A stretch of 64,000 bases of DNA, from NCBI GenBank assembly GCA_963974675.1, contig CAXBDQ010000010.1:1-64000 (forward strand), read 5' to 3'. The position numbers and the translations under genes were made by a program. The notes under the pieces were generated by a model that was not told the DNA's origin, made no database searches, and saw nothing but the letters and a program-made list of their open reading frames with translations. The stretch is from Porticoccus sp963974675 (GTDB lineage: Bacteria > Pseudomonadota > Gammaproteobacteria > Pseudomonadales > Porticoccaceae). Within the stretch, counting starts at the first letter, position 1, and each line of letters begins with the position of its first letter. Shown one piece after another: positions 17,918 to 28,112 of the stretch.

Positions 17918-18418
17918 ATGGGCCAAATTGCCCCAACAGCAGATCATGAAATAGAAGAAGTGAATTGTTTATATGTGCCCTTGATAGAGGATGCTTTGCT
18001 GGTGCCGCTGTCAGCTGTTGCGGAAGTGGTTCAGGGTGTAAAAGCTGAAAAGCAAGAGGGTACCCCGGCCTGGTTTGAAGGATGGATGATGTGGCGCCAC
18101 AAGCGTGTACCACTTATTTCGTTTGAGGCCTTAGGCGGTGATAAACGGCAGGGAATCTCTGGTGCATCGATGGCGTTGGTCATGAACACAGTAAACCCAG
18201 AAAAAGGTCTTCGTTATTATGCAATTTTGGCGCAAGATTTTTCCCATCTGTTACGTATTGCCGAAGATGATCCGCTCCATCAGGTTGAAAGACAGAGTCA
18301 ACGGCCTTATGTGCTTATGCAGGTAGAGCTAGATGGCCGAATCATGCAGGTGCCTGACCTAGAAGGACTGGAAGGTTATTTGACGGGTAGTCTTCACTCT
18401 TTCCTTAAGCAGCTATAA
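17918..18418 (+). CDS. chpC: CheW-like protein ChpC
   Basis: This 166-residue protein has one CheW-like domain, seen in CLYVPLIEDALLVPLSAVAEVV, WFEGWMMWRHKRVPLISFEAL and the C-terminal PDLEGLEGYLTGSLHSFLKQL. In Pseudomonas ChpC is a second adaptor that links other receptors to ChpA. It starts 22 bases after the chpA stop with an AGGAG-like site upstream. The methylesterase gene chpB, which normally lies between chpA and chpC, is absent. This is the last gene of the cluster; phaC follows after about 60 bases. Confidence 0.88.
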   Translation: MGQIAPTADHEIEEVNCLYVPLIEDALLVPLSAVAEVVQGVKAEKQEGTPAWFEGWMMWRHKRVPLISFEALGGDKRQGISGASMALVMNTVNPEKGLRYYAILAQDFSHLLRIAEDDPLHQVERQSQRPYVLMQVELDGRIMQVPDLEGLEGYLTGSLHSFLKQL

Positions 18419-18481
18419 TTTCTTTAGTTGTCACAGAACCGTTATAGGTGGTTTTGTTAGAGCGCTTTTTTTGAGGGCGAG

Positions 18482-20206
18482 ATGATGTCTAAACAAAGTA
18501 AAGAATCAGCTGCTCAGGAGCAGGAAGAGCTTATGGCGAAGGCCATAGAGGCTACCATTGCATTAAATCCATTGGTGGGCGTCAGTACTGAAGAATTAAG
18601 AAAGGTGTTGAAGACGACAGCGAAGCAGGCAATTACTCAACCAAAAAAATTGGCATCGAACAGCAAAAAATTGTTGAGTAAGGTCGTTGATATTGTCAAA
18701 GGAACAGATCAGTTTGAAGAGAAGCGGAATGACCACCGTTTTGATGATCCCGCGTGGGTGGAGAACGTACTCTACCATAAGCTAAAACAGACGTACCTTG
18801 CATGGGATGAGTCCATGGATGAGTTGGTCGAAGATCTCAGCCTTGATGCGGTAGATGAGCGTCGGGCTAAATTCTTTAAAGAAGTTGTCACGAGCACTCT
18901 CGCACCCACTAATTTTTTATTCAGTAATCCAAAAGCGATGCGAAAGGTTGTCGAAACTCGCGGGCTGAGTTTATTGAAGGGGTTGCGAAATTATGTGGCG
19001 GATTTAAAAGATAATAACGCGATGCCCTCCCAGGTGGATAAAAGTCAATTTAAGGTGGGAGAAAACCTGGCCACATCTAAAGGTGCCGTGGTGTTCCGCA
19101 ATGATATTTTGGAACTGATACAGTACAAGCCACTCACATCTAAAGTTTTTAAGCGACCCTTGTTGGTTATCCCGCCCCAAATTAATAAATTTTATATCTA
19201 TGATTTAACCCCGGAAAAGAGTTTTTTTCAGTTTTGCTTGCAAGAGGGTTTTCAGGTATTTGTCATCAGCTGGCGTAATCCTTCAGCAAAATATCGTCAC
19301 TGGGGTATGGATCAATATATTCAAGCTGCCGCAGAAGCTGTGGAGGCTGTTTTAGCCATAACCCGAAGTGAGAGCCTTAATGTTGTGGGTGCCTGTGCAG
19401 GGGGTATTACCGCATCGATTCTGTCGTCCTATCTTAAACAATCCAACAAACTCAAACAGGCAGGCAAGAATGTGGTTAACAGCCTGAGCTTGTCTGTGTG
19501 CATGTTAAGTATGCGTTCAGAAAGTATGGACTTAAATGCTTTTACTTCGCCTGCTGCATTGCAAGCGGCCAGGGCTAAATCAGAGGAAAAAGGTATTCTG
19601 GAAGGTGCAGAGTTGGCCAAAGTGTTTAGCTGGATGCGACCAAATGACTTGGTGTGGAATTACCATGTGAATAACTACCTGATGGGTGAGGCCCCGCCAG
19701 CCTTTGATCTGCTCTATTGGAACAATGATTCAACCAACCTGCCGGCCCAGTTACACAGCGATTTTTTAGATCTCTATGATGAAAATCTGTTGTATAAAGG
19801 GGAGATGGCGGTGCTGGGATTTAAGATAAATCTGGAAAAATTAGATTGTGATAAATATGTCACAGCGGGCCTTACCGATCACATTACTCCCTGGACGGCC
19901 TGTTATAAAACCACCCAATTTGTGGGCGGTGATATTCGGTTTGTGTTGAGTTCAAGCGGCCATATACAGAGCCTCGTGAATCCTATTGCTAATACAAAAG
20001 CGAAATATTTTAGCGCCGAAGATTTTCCCCCGCTAGCAGAAGACTGGTTAGAAGCAGCAGAGCAACATCAGGGTTCTTGGTGGGCGGATTGGTCAAGGTG
20101 GTTGGCAGAGCGCTCTGGCGCTAAAAAAACGGTACGTAAGACGTTAGGCAATCAAACGTTTAAGCCTCAGGAAGACGCCCCAGGCACTTATGTTTTTAAT
20201 CATTAA
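18482..20206 (+). CDS. phaC: Class II-like polyhydroxyalkanoate synthase
   Basis: PhaC polymerises (R)-3-hydroxyacyl-CoA into polyhydroxyalkanoate storage granules. The alpha/beta-hydrolase core has a lipase-like box VVGACAGGITAS with nucleophile C305, then Asp in TAGLTDHITPW and His in SSSGHIQSLVNP, completing the catalytic triad. The stretch RPLLVIPPQINKFYIYDLTP is close to the medium-chain class II enzymes of Pseudomonas. The 574-residue length fits. About 120 N-terminal residues are Lys- and Glu-rich, as in granule-bound synthases. The start has two consecutive ATGs (18482 and 18485) after a GAGG sequence. A broken hydratase gene that would supply its substrate lies directly downstream. 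No phasin or depolymerase is visible nearby. Confidence 0.93.
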   Translation: MMSKQSKESAAQEQEELMAKAIEATIALNPLVGVSTEELRKVLKTTAKQAITQPKKLASNSKKLLSKVVDIVKGTDQFEEKRNDHRFDDPAWVENVLYHKLKQTYLAWDESMDELVEDLSLDAVDERRAKFFKEVVTSTLAPTNFLFSNPKAMRKVVETRGLSLLKGLRNYVADLKDNNAMPSQVDKSQFKVGENLATSKGAVVFRNDILELIQYKPLTSKVFKRPLLVIPPQINKFYIYDLTPEKSFFQFCLQEGFQVFVISWRNPSAKYRHWGMDQYIQAAAEAVEAVLAITRSESLNVVGACAGGITASILSSYLKQSNKLKQAGKNVVNSLSLSVCMLSMRSESMDLNAFTSPAALQAARAKSEEKGILEGAELAKVFSWMRPNDLVWNYHVNNYLMGEAPPAFDLLYWNNDSTNLPAQLHSDFLDLYDENLLYKGEMAVLGFKINLEKLDCDKYVTAGLTDHITPWTACYKTTQFVGGDIRFVLSSSGHIQSLVNPIANTKAKYFSAEDFPPLAEDWLEAAEQHQGSWWADWSRWLAERSGAKKTVRKTLGNQTFKPQEDAPGTYVFNH

Positions 20207-20314
20207 GATTTTTTTCTGTCATTTATTTTGTTATAAATTGCCGATTTTCTATGAGTCGCGGGCTAGTTCTGATTGAACTGGTTTTGTGCAGGGAGATATC
20301 TTGATGGTGTGGTT

Positions 20315-20691
20315 ATGACCGCAAAACCTTGTGGTCAAGCCGACGTCATTTTGGACCACCAATATTTGCATGTGGATCCAGAGCGGGCATCAAAAACGCT
20401 TTTGGGTGACACCATTGCCCATGGTTTTTTATATCTTTCTTTGATCCCGCACCTGATACTTGATAACTTGCTTGAACAGATTGGTCAGGTGACGATTCTT
20501 AACTATGGGGTGAACCGACTGCGCTTTATCGCCCCTGTACGAGCGGGAGCAGCATTCGCCTCAATTGGAAGCTGTTGTCGGAGCAGGAGAAAGAGAAAGC
20601 CCGATTGTTGACTGTAGAGGAGATCATGGAGATACAAGGCGGTGACAAACCGGCACTGATGGCTGAGTGGTTGTTGTATGTGTTTCATTAA
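20315..20691 (+). pseudogene. Frameshifted MaoC-like (R)-enoyl-CoA hydratase remnant
   Basis: The sequence LDHQYLHVDPERASKTLLGD then IAHGFLYLSLIPHL and LNYGVNRLRFIAPVRAG is the core of a MaoC/PhaJ hot-dog hydratase, including the Asp and His of the catalytic dyad. The frame is lost near 20545. Shifting by a single missing base restores NWKLLSEQEKEKARLLTVEEI up to EWLLYVF and a stop at 20691, the expected family C-terminus. The N-terminal segment before the catalytic Asp is also not in a recognisable family form. PhaJ-type hydratases make (R)-3-hydroxyacyl-CoA from beta-oxidation intermediates for PhaC, so the neighbour is meaningful. One base may be a sequencing error; the poor N-terminus favours true decay. 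Confidence 0.7.
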
Positions 20692-20722
20692 AAAGTGATG
20701 GAGCTTGATAGAAGATTTGTCG

Positions 20723-21754
20723 TCAGTGTGCACTGAATAATTTGGCGCGAACAGTTTCCCGATATTTTTTGGGTGAAGCACCATAATGTTGGCTAAAAAT
20801 TTTGCTGAAAGCCGCAGCATCTTGATAGCCACTATGAGATGCAACCTCAGCAATTGATAAGTTGGATTTTTGTAAAAGCTCTCGTGCGTTATTCAGTCGC
20901 GTGGTCTGTAAATACTGTAATGGCGTTTTACCCAAAGCATTTTTGAAACGTCGATTAAAAGTTCGAACACTAAAGTCAAATTGCTTTGCTACCTCAGCTA
21001 TTTTTACTGGCTTACTGAAATTATCTTCAAACCAAATTTGCGCTTGTACTACCTGTTCATCGGGGTGTTGTTGAACATCATCAGAAAAATAGCTGGTGGG
21101 TTCAAAAGAGCTTCGGATTTCATGAAAAAAATTACGTTCCACCTGTGCAGCGGCATGGCGACCATAAAGCCTGGCGACAAGATGCACCATCAACTCTGCC
21201 ATGGCGTTTACGCTGGCCGCACAATAAAGATTTCCTGCTTGGGTAATAAAGTATTGTCGTTTTAGCTCAACGTCCGGATAGTCTCTTTGGAATTGATCAA
21301 AATAGTGCCAATGAGTTGTGGCAGGTTGCTTGTTGAGCAACCCCGCCTCGGCCAGAAAACAAACACCGGTACCCACAGCAATCATTACAGCGCCCTGCGA
21401 GGCCTGTTGCTGAAGCCAGGGTATGTAGTTGCGGTATTTTTTTAATGCTGGCCTGGGGTTTCGCCATAGGGCGGGGAGACTGATGATATCGAAATGATCC
21501 TCTTCACTAATGGTAGCTGTTGGGCTGATATCAAATCCCGAAGGAGAGGTGATGGGCTGCTCGTCAATAGAGAGTGTCAGTGCTTCAATTCGTCGGGTGT
21601 TTCGGTTTTCGGGCCGGGCAGATGCTTCTGCTGTTCGTAACATTTCTACGGGAAGTGTGGCGCTGGTACCCAGTAGGTTGTCATAGAGCAGTGTTGCCAC
21701 ACGAAGGGGGGGAGATGTTGACTGAACTGTTTTATAAAATGAATTTTTGGCCAT
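20723..21754 (-). CDS. GlxA-type AraC-family transcriptional regulator
   Basis: The N-terminal about 190 residues form a DJ-1/PfpI-like domain (VATLLYDNLLGTSATLPVEM and QGAVMIAVGTGVCFLAEAGL), and the C-terminal about 100 residues an AraC-type pair of helix-turn-helix motifs (VKIAEVAKQFDFSVRTFNRR and IAEVASHSGYQDAAAFSKIF). This is the layout of GlxA-type regulators. I chose the ATG at 21754; an upstream TTG at 21784 has no ribosome binding site either. It is divergent from fabY with 89 bases between, and it converges with the phaC/hydratase region. A role in lipid gene control is only a guess from position. Confidence 0.85.
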   Translation of the reverse strand: MAKNSFYKTVQSTSPPLRVATLLYDNLLGTSATLPVEMLRTAEASARPENRNTRRIEALTLSIDEQPITSPSGFDISPTATISEEDHFDIISLPALWRNPRPALKKYRNYIPWLQQQASQGAVMIAVGTGVCFLAEAGLLNKQPATTHWHYFDQFQRDYPDVELKRQYFITQAGNLYCAASVNAMAELMVHLVARLYGRHAAAQVERNFFHEIRSSFEPTSYFSDDVQQHPDEQVVQAQIWFEDNFSKPVKIAEVAKQFDFSVRTFNRRFKNALGKTPLQYLQTTRLNNARELLQKSNLSIAEVASHSGYQDAAAFSKIFSQHYGASPKKYRETVRAKLFSAH

Positions 21755-21843
21755 AATGACAAAATATATGTCTAAAAATAACAAAAATCAAGAGGCTCTG
21801 CCTGATAGAATGTTTAGCATTCATAGAGAAGGATGCCGTATCA

Positions 21844-23745
21844 ATGCAAGCATTGCCCGTTATTGTCGGTTTTGGGGGATACAACGCCGCAGGTCGAAGC
21901 TCATCTCACCAGGCTTTTAGGCGAATCGTACTCGAGTCACTCTCAAAAACTGAACAGCGAGAGACGATTGTTGGGCTGGCTTGTCTGATGACACTTGTGT
22001 CATGGGACGGCGAGAGCTATCGCGATGTTGATAACAATGCACTCAATGCGGAGCAAGTCGCTGACAAATTTAGTGAGCGGGTACTTGAGGGAACGTTAAT
22101 CCGTCGTCTAGAAGATTCATTATTTGATCCCACCAAAATTTATGGACACAAGCGTGTCAACCTGCAGACTCAGAGTGGTGAGGCTGTAATTTTTAAAATG
22201 GGCAAGCGAGATATGCCCTCATCAATTCCTGACCACTGGGATGTAAAGCCTCTTGAGGGCGGTGGGTTTGAAGTCCATATTCATGGCGCTGGTGAATTTT
22301 TAGTGCCGGTATATTCTGAGCAGGAAGCCAAGGCAGGAGGGCAGCTGCCTACGGGTTTTGATCCTGCAGCTCACTATAACTCTCGCTTTCACCCCCGGGG
22401 TCTTCAGTTGGCACTATTAGGTGCCAGTGATGCGCTGTTTTCCGTTGGTATTCCCTGGGAGACTATTGCTGCGAGTGTCCGACCTGATGAGGTGGGAGTG
22501 TATTGCACCAGTATCATGGGGCAGGTGACAAAAGAAGGGTTGGGGGGGTTGTTGCAGGCCCGGTTATTGGGCGAAAGAACCACCTCGAAACAGTATGCTA
22601 TGGCACTTAACACCATGCCGGCAGATTTTATTAATGCTTATGTGTTGGGAAGTGTTGGTCACACGGCCGCAATAACAGGTGCTTGTGCTTCCTTCCTTTA
22701 TGTCTTGCAAGCGGCAGTTCAGGATATTCGAAGTGGTCGCCGGAGGGTGGCGATTGTTGGCAGCGCAGAGGCTGGTCTGACACCGGAAATTATGGAAGGT
22801 TTTACCAATATGGGAGCACTGGGAACCGACATAAACCTTTGCAAGCTTGATGGCACGGAAATACCCGATTGGCGGAGGGCCAGTAGGCCATTTGGTGAAA
22901 ACTGTGGTTTTACCATAGGTGAGGGTGCCCAATATACTGTTCTCATGGATGATGCCTTAGCTATGGAGCTGGGTGCCGATATTCACGGAGCCGTGCCTGA
23001 CGTATTTATTAATGCCGATGGTGTTAAAAAATCCATATCGGCCCCTGGTGCTGGAAATTATGTCTCCTTTGCCAAGGCCGTGGCATCTGCGATGGCCATT
23101 GTGGGTGAAAAAACTGTTCGAAAACATAGCTTTATTCATGCCCATGGTTCCAGTACCCCTGCAAACAGAGTGACAGAATCTGAAATTTTTGATCGAGTCG
23201 CAGAGGCCTTTGATATTAATGATTGGCCGGTAGCGGCCGCAAAAGCCTACGTTGGACATTCTCTGGCGGGTGCCAGTGGCGATCAGTTGATCTTTACTTT
23301 AGGTACCTTCAAGTACGACCTTATTCCGGGTATTAAAACGGTCGATAAAGTCGCCGAAGATGTGGCCCAGAAGCATATACTTTTTCCACTGAAGGATCTG
23401 GATGTCAGCGACCGAAAAATGGACGTAGCGTTTATTAACTCAAAAGGATTTGGTGGCAACAATGCCACAGCGGTGGTGTTGTCTCCAGGTAAGGTAGAGG
23501 AAATGCTGTCCAGTCGATATGGTGTTGCTATGCAGGACTACCAGCAACGTCGTGAGAAAATTCGTCGAGCGGCAGAGGATTATGCTCACCGAGCTGATTA
23601 TGGTGAGGTCGAGGTTGTCTATCGTTTTGGTGACACGCTAATTGATGAAGAGGGTATCGATATTTCTTGTGATCGGATTCATATGCCGGGCTATGAGCAA
23701 GACGTCGTTTTTGATAAGGCAAATCCCTGGGAAGATATGGCCTAG
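21844..23745 (+). CDS. fabY: Beta-ketoacyl-ACP synthase FabY
   Basis: The 633-residue protein is a FabY-type beta-ketoacyl-ACP synthase, the long family found in Pseudomonas aeruginosa, where it starts fatty acid chains by condensing acetyl-CoA with malonyl-ACP. The thiolase-fold active site is complete: C281 in TGACASFLY, the histidine region HAHGSSTPANRVTES (H432 and H434) and H472 in KAYVGHSLAGASG. The opening LPVIVGFGGYNAAGRSS and the segment FNSMPADFINAYVLGSVG-like around residue 260 are typical of this family rather than of FabB or FabF. The start is an ATG after an AGAAGGA sequence. It ends just before a convergent EAL gene. Confidence 0.93.
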   Translation: MQALPVIVGFGGYNAAGRSSSHQAFRRIVLESLSKTEQRETIVGLACLMTLVSWDGESYRDVDNNALNAEQVADKFSERVLEGTLIRRLEDSLFDPTKIYGHKRVNLQTQSGEAVIFKMGKRDMPSSIPDHWDVKPLEGGGFEVHIHGAGEFLVPVYSEQEAKAGGQLPTGFDPAAHYNSRFHPRGLQLALLGASDALFSVGIPWETIAASVRPDEVGVYCTSIMGQVTKEGLGGLLQARLLGERTTSKQYAMALNTMPADFINAYVLGSVGHTAAITGACASFLYVLQAAVQDIRSGRRRVAIVGSAEAGLTPEIMEGFTNMGALGTDINLCKLDGTEIPDWRRASRPFGENCGFTIGEGAQYTVLMDDALAMELGADIHGAVPDVFINADGVKKSISAPGAGNYVSFAKAVASAMAIVGEKTVRKHSFIHAHGSSTPANRVTESEIFDRVAEAFDINDWPVAAAKAYVGHSLAGASGDQLIFTLGTFKYDLIPGIKTVDKVAEDVAQKHILFPLKDLDVSDRKMDVAFINSKGFGGNNATAVVLSPGKVEEMLSSRYGVAMQDYQQRREKIRRAAEDYAHRADYGEVEVVYRFGDTLIDEEGIDISCDRIHMPGYEQDVVFDKANPWEDMA

Positions 23746-23763
23746 GGAGTGTTGGTGCAGATT

Positions 23764-24525
23764 TTAGATCAGCTCATCATCCAGGCTCAGGCCTTTCGCA
23801 AATAGCTGAACCGGGTGACCAATGAAAAAACCTTGAACCCAATCGCAACCCAGTGTTTTGTAGTGTTCAAGGTCGTCTTTGGTTTCAACGCCTTCACCGA
23901 TAATTTTTCTTCCCTGTATTTTCGCAATTCTTATATCTCTTTCCAGGGCTGTTCGTGCCTGCTCTGACTCTTGTATTTTATGTAATAACGGTCGAGCAAT
24001 TTTTAGAAACGGTGTGTGTTGTTTGTCCAGATGCACAGAGACATCGGCAGAACGATAGTAGGGGTTGGTCGCAAACTGAAGGCCATTTCTTGCGAGTTTC
24101 ATACAATTGGAATACATCTGTATATATTCTTGGCTGTTGAGTTCTCTAGGAGGGTTGTTGATCTCAATAGCAATCTGTTTGTTCATTTGTACTAGCGTTT
24201 GTAACTTTTCTTGAAGTTCGTCGATGTTTTCCTTGGCGCACAGAGTGTAGGGGGATAGATTAATAAAAAATATATTTGTATCCAGCTTGTCGCAAACGCT
24301 GCTAAGACAATTTAGGGCAAAAAAATCAATGGCCACCGTTTTTTTTAGCTCATTAGCCTGGTCAATAATATCCTTGGCACTTTCTGGTGTTTTGTTCGTT
24401 GGCTTTTTTAGTTGGGTATAGATTTCTGAAGCGCATAATTGTTGTGTATGAATATCAACGATTTTCTGGGCTGAAAGCACAAATCTAGCGTCATGATGAA
24501 CTTCAGGATCAGTTTGGTCCGTCAT
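23764..24525 (-). CDS. Degenerate EAL-domain protein, probably without diesterase activity
   Basis: The 253-residue protein spans one EAL domain. The fold is visible in FFINLSPYTL, AIEINNPP, FLKIARPLLHKI and IIGEGVETKDDLEHYKTLGC followed by VQGFFIGHPV. The signature EAL is replaced by SEIY, the second metal-binding Glu motif is changed to EINNPP, and the usual KID is KIA, while the GVET and QGF segments remain. Loss of these metal ligands suggests it no longer cleaves cyclic di-GMP and may act as a binding or scaffold protein. The ATG at 24525 has AGGAAA six bases upstream. It converges with fabY and is divergent from the speA transcript. Confidence 0.8.
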   Translation of the reverse strand: MTDQTDPEVHHDARFVLSAQKIVDIHTQQLCASEIYTQLKKPTNKTPESAKDIIDQANELKKTVAIDFFALNCLSSVCDKLDTNIFFINLSPYTLCAKENIDELQEKLQTLVQMNKQIAIEINNPPRELNSQEYIQMYSNCMKLARNGLQFATNPYYRSADVSVHLDKQHTPFLKIARPLLHKIQESEQARTALERDIRIAKIQGRKIIGEGVETKDDLEHYKTLGCDWVQGFFIGHPVQLFAKGLSLDDELI

Positions 24526-24906
24526 AATGTTTCCTGTAAAAGTCTCGGAAGGTAGTTGTTTCAAATTACTTTAGCTAGAGGGCAAATACAACCCTGTTGG
24601 AATACCTGTATCCTTAGAAGCAGAAAACGGTATTCATCGACGAAGGTGTTTGTATACGAGGAGAGGAAATAGGGTAAAAATAGTTGCTTTTCGTTACTGA
24701 GTGTTATGACTGTTTGGTTTCTTTTGGTCATAACTTGCCTGGTTCAATAGTAAATTGTTCTTTTCAGTGGGGTGATTTTTTGTGAGAGTTGCGCCCCCAT
24801 TGCGAGTTCTTCGTTTTTGGGTAAATTTGCGCTAAAGGCGCGGGTTCGGAGGCTTAGTTCCTCCGTCTGTTGGTACTGCGCATTGTCTGTGACAGGGGTA
24901 CTAATA
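24526..24906 (+). promoter_or_regulatory. Upstream region of the polyamine operon
   Basis: This stretch between the EAL gene and the speA leader ORF probably holds the operon promoter and a long 5' leader. A hairpin CGGAGG (24847-24852) / CCTCCG (24860-24865) with a 7-base loop lies about 40 bases before the leader ORF. The hairpin could mask or present a purine-rich sequence. I see no confident -35/-10 pair. Confidence 0.4.
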
Positions 24907-24981
24907 ATGACTTTAGTGAATCACAATTTTCAATTACATATTTTCTTAGATGCTGATCTGCCTTTGGGGTGGTTGCATTGA
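24907..24981 (+). CDS. Putative speA leader peptide (24 residues)
   Basis: A 25-codon frame begins at an ATG with a strong AGGGG ribosome binding site eight bases upstream (24894-24898) and ends in a TGA at 24979-24981 that overlaps the TTG start of speA (TTGA). It begins MTLVNHNFQL and ends LPLGWLH. I know no homologue. The strong initiation signal placed on the small frame, and not on speA itself, suggests translation of speA is coupled to it. By analogy with leader peptides of other polyamine genes it could sense arginine or polyamines; that is inference. Confidence 0.5.
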   Translation: MTLVNHNFQLHIFLDADLPLGWLH

Positions 24982-26897
24982 CTCGCCATAAAATAGCCGA
25001 TTGGAATATTTCCGATTCCGCGAGTCTCTATGGCGTAAATGATTGGGGTGCCGGCTATTTTGGCCTTTCTGACAAAGGTGAAATGACCGTCGTAACCTCC
25101 AAAAATAGCCAGCCGCTAGAAGTTTCCCTTATGGACGTTGTTGCTGGTCTCGAGCAGCGTGGCCATACCATGCCGGTATTGCTGCGGATAGAAAACCTGC
25201 TGGATGAACGAATTGCACTTCTAAACAAAACCTTTGCTGGGGCAATTAAAGCGTTTGGTTATCAAGGCGAGTACCGGGGCGTCTTTCCTATTAAGGTTAA
25301 TCAGCAGTGCCATGTGGTTGAAGAAATCACTAAATTTGGCGCGCAGTATCACCATGGCCTCGAAGCGGGCAGTAAGGCCGAGCTTATTATTGCTATGTCC
25401 CACCTTCGTGATAGCGAGGCCTGTATTGTCTGCAATGGTTATAAAGATGCCGAGTTTGTAGAGCTTGGGCTGCATGCCCGAAAATTGGGTCTCAAATGTT
25501 TCTTTGTGATTGAAACTCCTTCTGAGTTGGCCATTATTCTGGAACAGTCCAAGCGGTTGGATGTCGAGCCGCTAATTGGCGTGCGGGTAAAACTGGCTGC
25601 AGAAGTTGAAGGCCACTGGTTTGGTGATGGCGGTGACCGATCACTGTTTGGTTTGACCACCAATCAGCTAATGGATGTCGTCGACCAACTGCGCGAAGCC
25701 GACATGCTGCACTGTTTACAGTTAATGCACTATCACATTGGCTCACAAATCCCCAATATTCGGAATATCCGCGATGGCCTGCAAGAAGCCTGTCGTTACT
25801 ATGTGGATTTGGTGAAAGAGGGTGCCCCTCTGGGTTATCTCGACCTCGGTGGTGGTTTGGCCGTGGACTACACCGGTGCCAAAACCAACGAGACTCACAG
25901 CAAAAACTATTCCGTTGAAGAATACTGCGTGGATATTGTTGAGACCATAGGTGAAGCCCTCAATAACAGTGGTGTTCCACACCCCACCATTATTACGGAA
26001 TCCGGTCGCGCAACGGTGGCTTATTCTTCGGTACTATTATTTAACATTCTCGATGTTAGCCGTTTCAAACCGGGTCCATTGCCAGAACAGTTGCCAGAAC
26101 AGAGCAATGATTTTTTGCATAATCTCTGGGCAACGCTACAAAGCCTGACCGAGGAAAGTCTGCAAGAGTGTTTTAACGACGCTGTTCATTATCGGGAAGA
26201 GGTTCGCCTCATGTTCCGCCAAGGACAGCTAAAATTGCGCGAGCTGGCATTGGCAGAAAATATTTATCTGGAAATTTTACAGCGTACCCGAGATTTGCTG
26301 CCAGCACTCAAGCGGGTGCCCCCAGAGCTACAAAATCTCGATGAGGCGCTGGCAGATATTTACTATGGCAACTTCAGTTTGTTTCAATCATTACCAGATG
26401 CTTGGGCTATTGATCAAGTTTTCCCCATCATGCCTATCCATCGTTTAAACGAGAAGCCCGCCAATAAAGCGGTCATTGGTGATTTGACCTGTGACTCTGA
26501 TGGAAAATTGGACCTGTTCGCCAATGCCGACGGCGAATCGCACACATTACCCTTGCACGACCTGAATGCAGGAGAGGAGTACTATCTGGGAGCGTTCTTG
26601 GTGGGCGCCTACCAGGAAACCCTGGGTGATCTGCATAACCTCTTTGGTGATACCCATGTGGCCAGTATTCGTATTGATAGCGATGGCCAGTTTGAGTTTG
26701 TGGAGGAAATACAGGGTGATACCATTGGCGATGTTCTGAGCTATGTTGAATACAGTCCCAAAGCGCTTTATGAGCAATTCCGGGTAAGTGCAGAAGCTTC
26801 GGTGAAATCTGGTCGTATTACCGTTGTTGAGCGTCGGCAGATGCTACAGACATTCAGTAATAGTCTGAATGGTTACACTTATTTTGAGCGTGATTAA
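24978..26897 (+). CDS. speA: Biosynthetic arginine decarboxylase
   Basis: SpeA decarboxylates arginine to agmatine, the first step of putrescine synthesis in this operon. It is a PLP enzyme of the alanine racemase fold: the cofactor lysine is in GVFPIKVNQQCHVVEEI, the glycine-rich phosphate site in LDLGGGLAVDY, and ITESGRA near residue 340 is also conserved. About 640 residues is the usual length. The start is uncertain: TTG at 24978 overlaps the leader ORF stop, while an in-frame GTG at 24969 would add three residues. The N-terminal ADWNISDSASLYGVNDWGAG matches the family. Three further polyamine genes follow within short gaps. Confidence 0.95.
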   Translation: MTRHKIADWNISDSASLYGVNDWGAGYFGLSDKGEMTVVTSKNSQPLEVSLMDVVAGLEQRGHTMPVLLRIENLLDERIALLNKTFAGAIKAFGYQGEYRGVFPIKVNQQCHVVEEITKFGAQYHHGLEAGSKAELIIAMSHLRDSEACIVCNGYKDAEFVELGLHARKLGLKCFFVIETPSELAIILEQSKRLDVEPLIGVRVKLAAEVEGHWFGDGGDRSLFGLTTNQLMDVVDQLREADMLHCLQLMHYHIGSQIPNIRNIRDGLQEACRYYVDLVKEGAPLGYLDLGGGLAVDYTGAKTNETHSKNYSVEEYCVDIVETIGEALNNSGVPHPTIITESGRATVAYSSVLLFNILDVSRFKPGPLPEQLPEQSNDFLHNLWATLQSLTEESLQECFNDAVHYREEVRLMFRQGQLKLRELALAENIYLEILQRTRDLLPALKRVPPELQNLDEALADIYYGNFSLFQSLPDAWAIDQVFPIMPIHRLNEKPANKAVIGDLTCDSDGKLDLFANADGESHTLPLHDLNAGEEYYLGAFLVGAYQETLGDLHNLFGDTHVASIRIDSDGQFEFVEEIQGDTIGDVLSYVEYSPKALYEQFRVSAEASVKSGRITVVERRQMLQTFSNSLNGYTYFERD

Positions 26898-26915
26898 TCC
26901 GTTAGAGAAAAAACT

Positions 26916-28111
<1,196 letters not shown>

Positions 28112-28112
<1 letters not shown>

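Noticed and set aside
24969..24971. GTG as the speA start
   Set aside because: Possible, but it lies within the leader ORF and adds only three residues; the TTG at 24978 overlapping the leader stop explains the layout better. Neither is proven.
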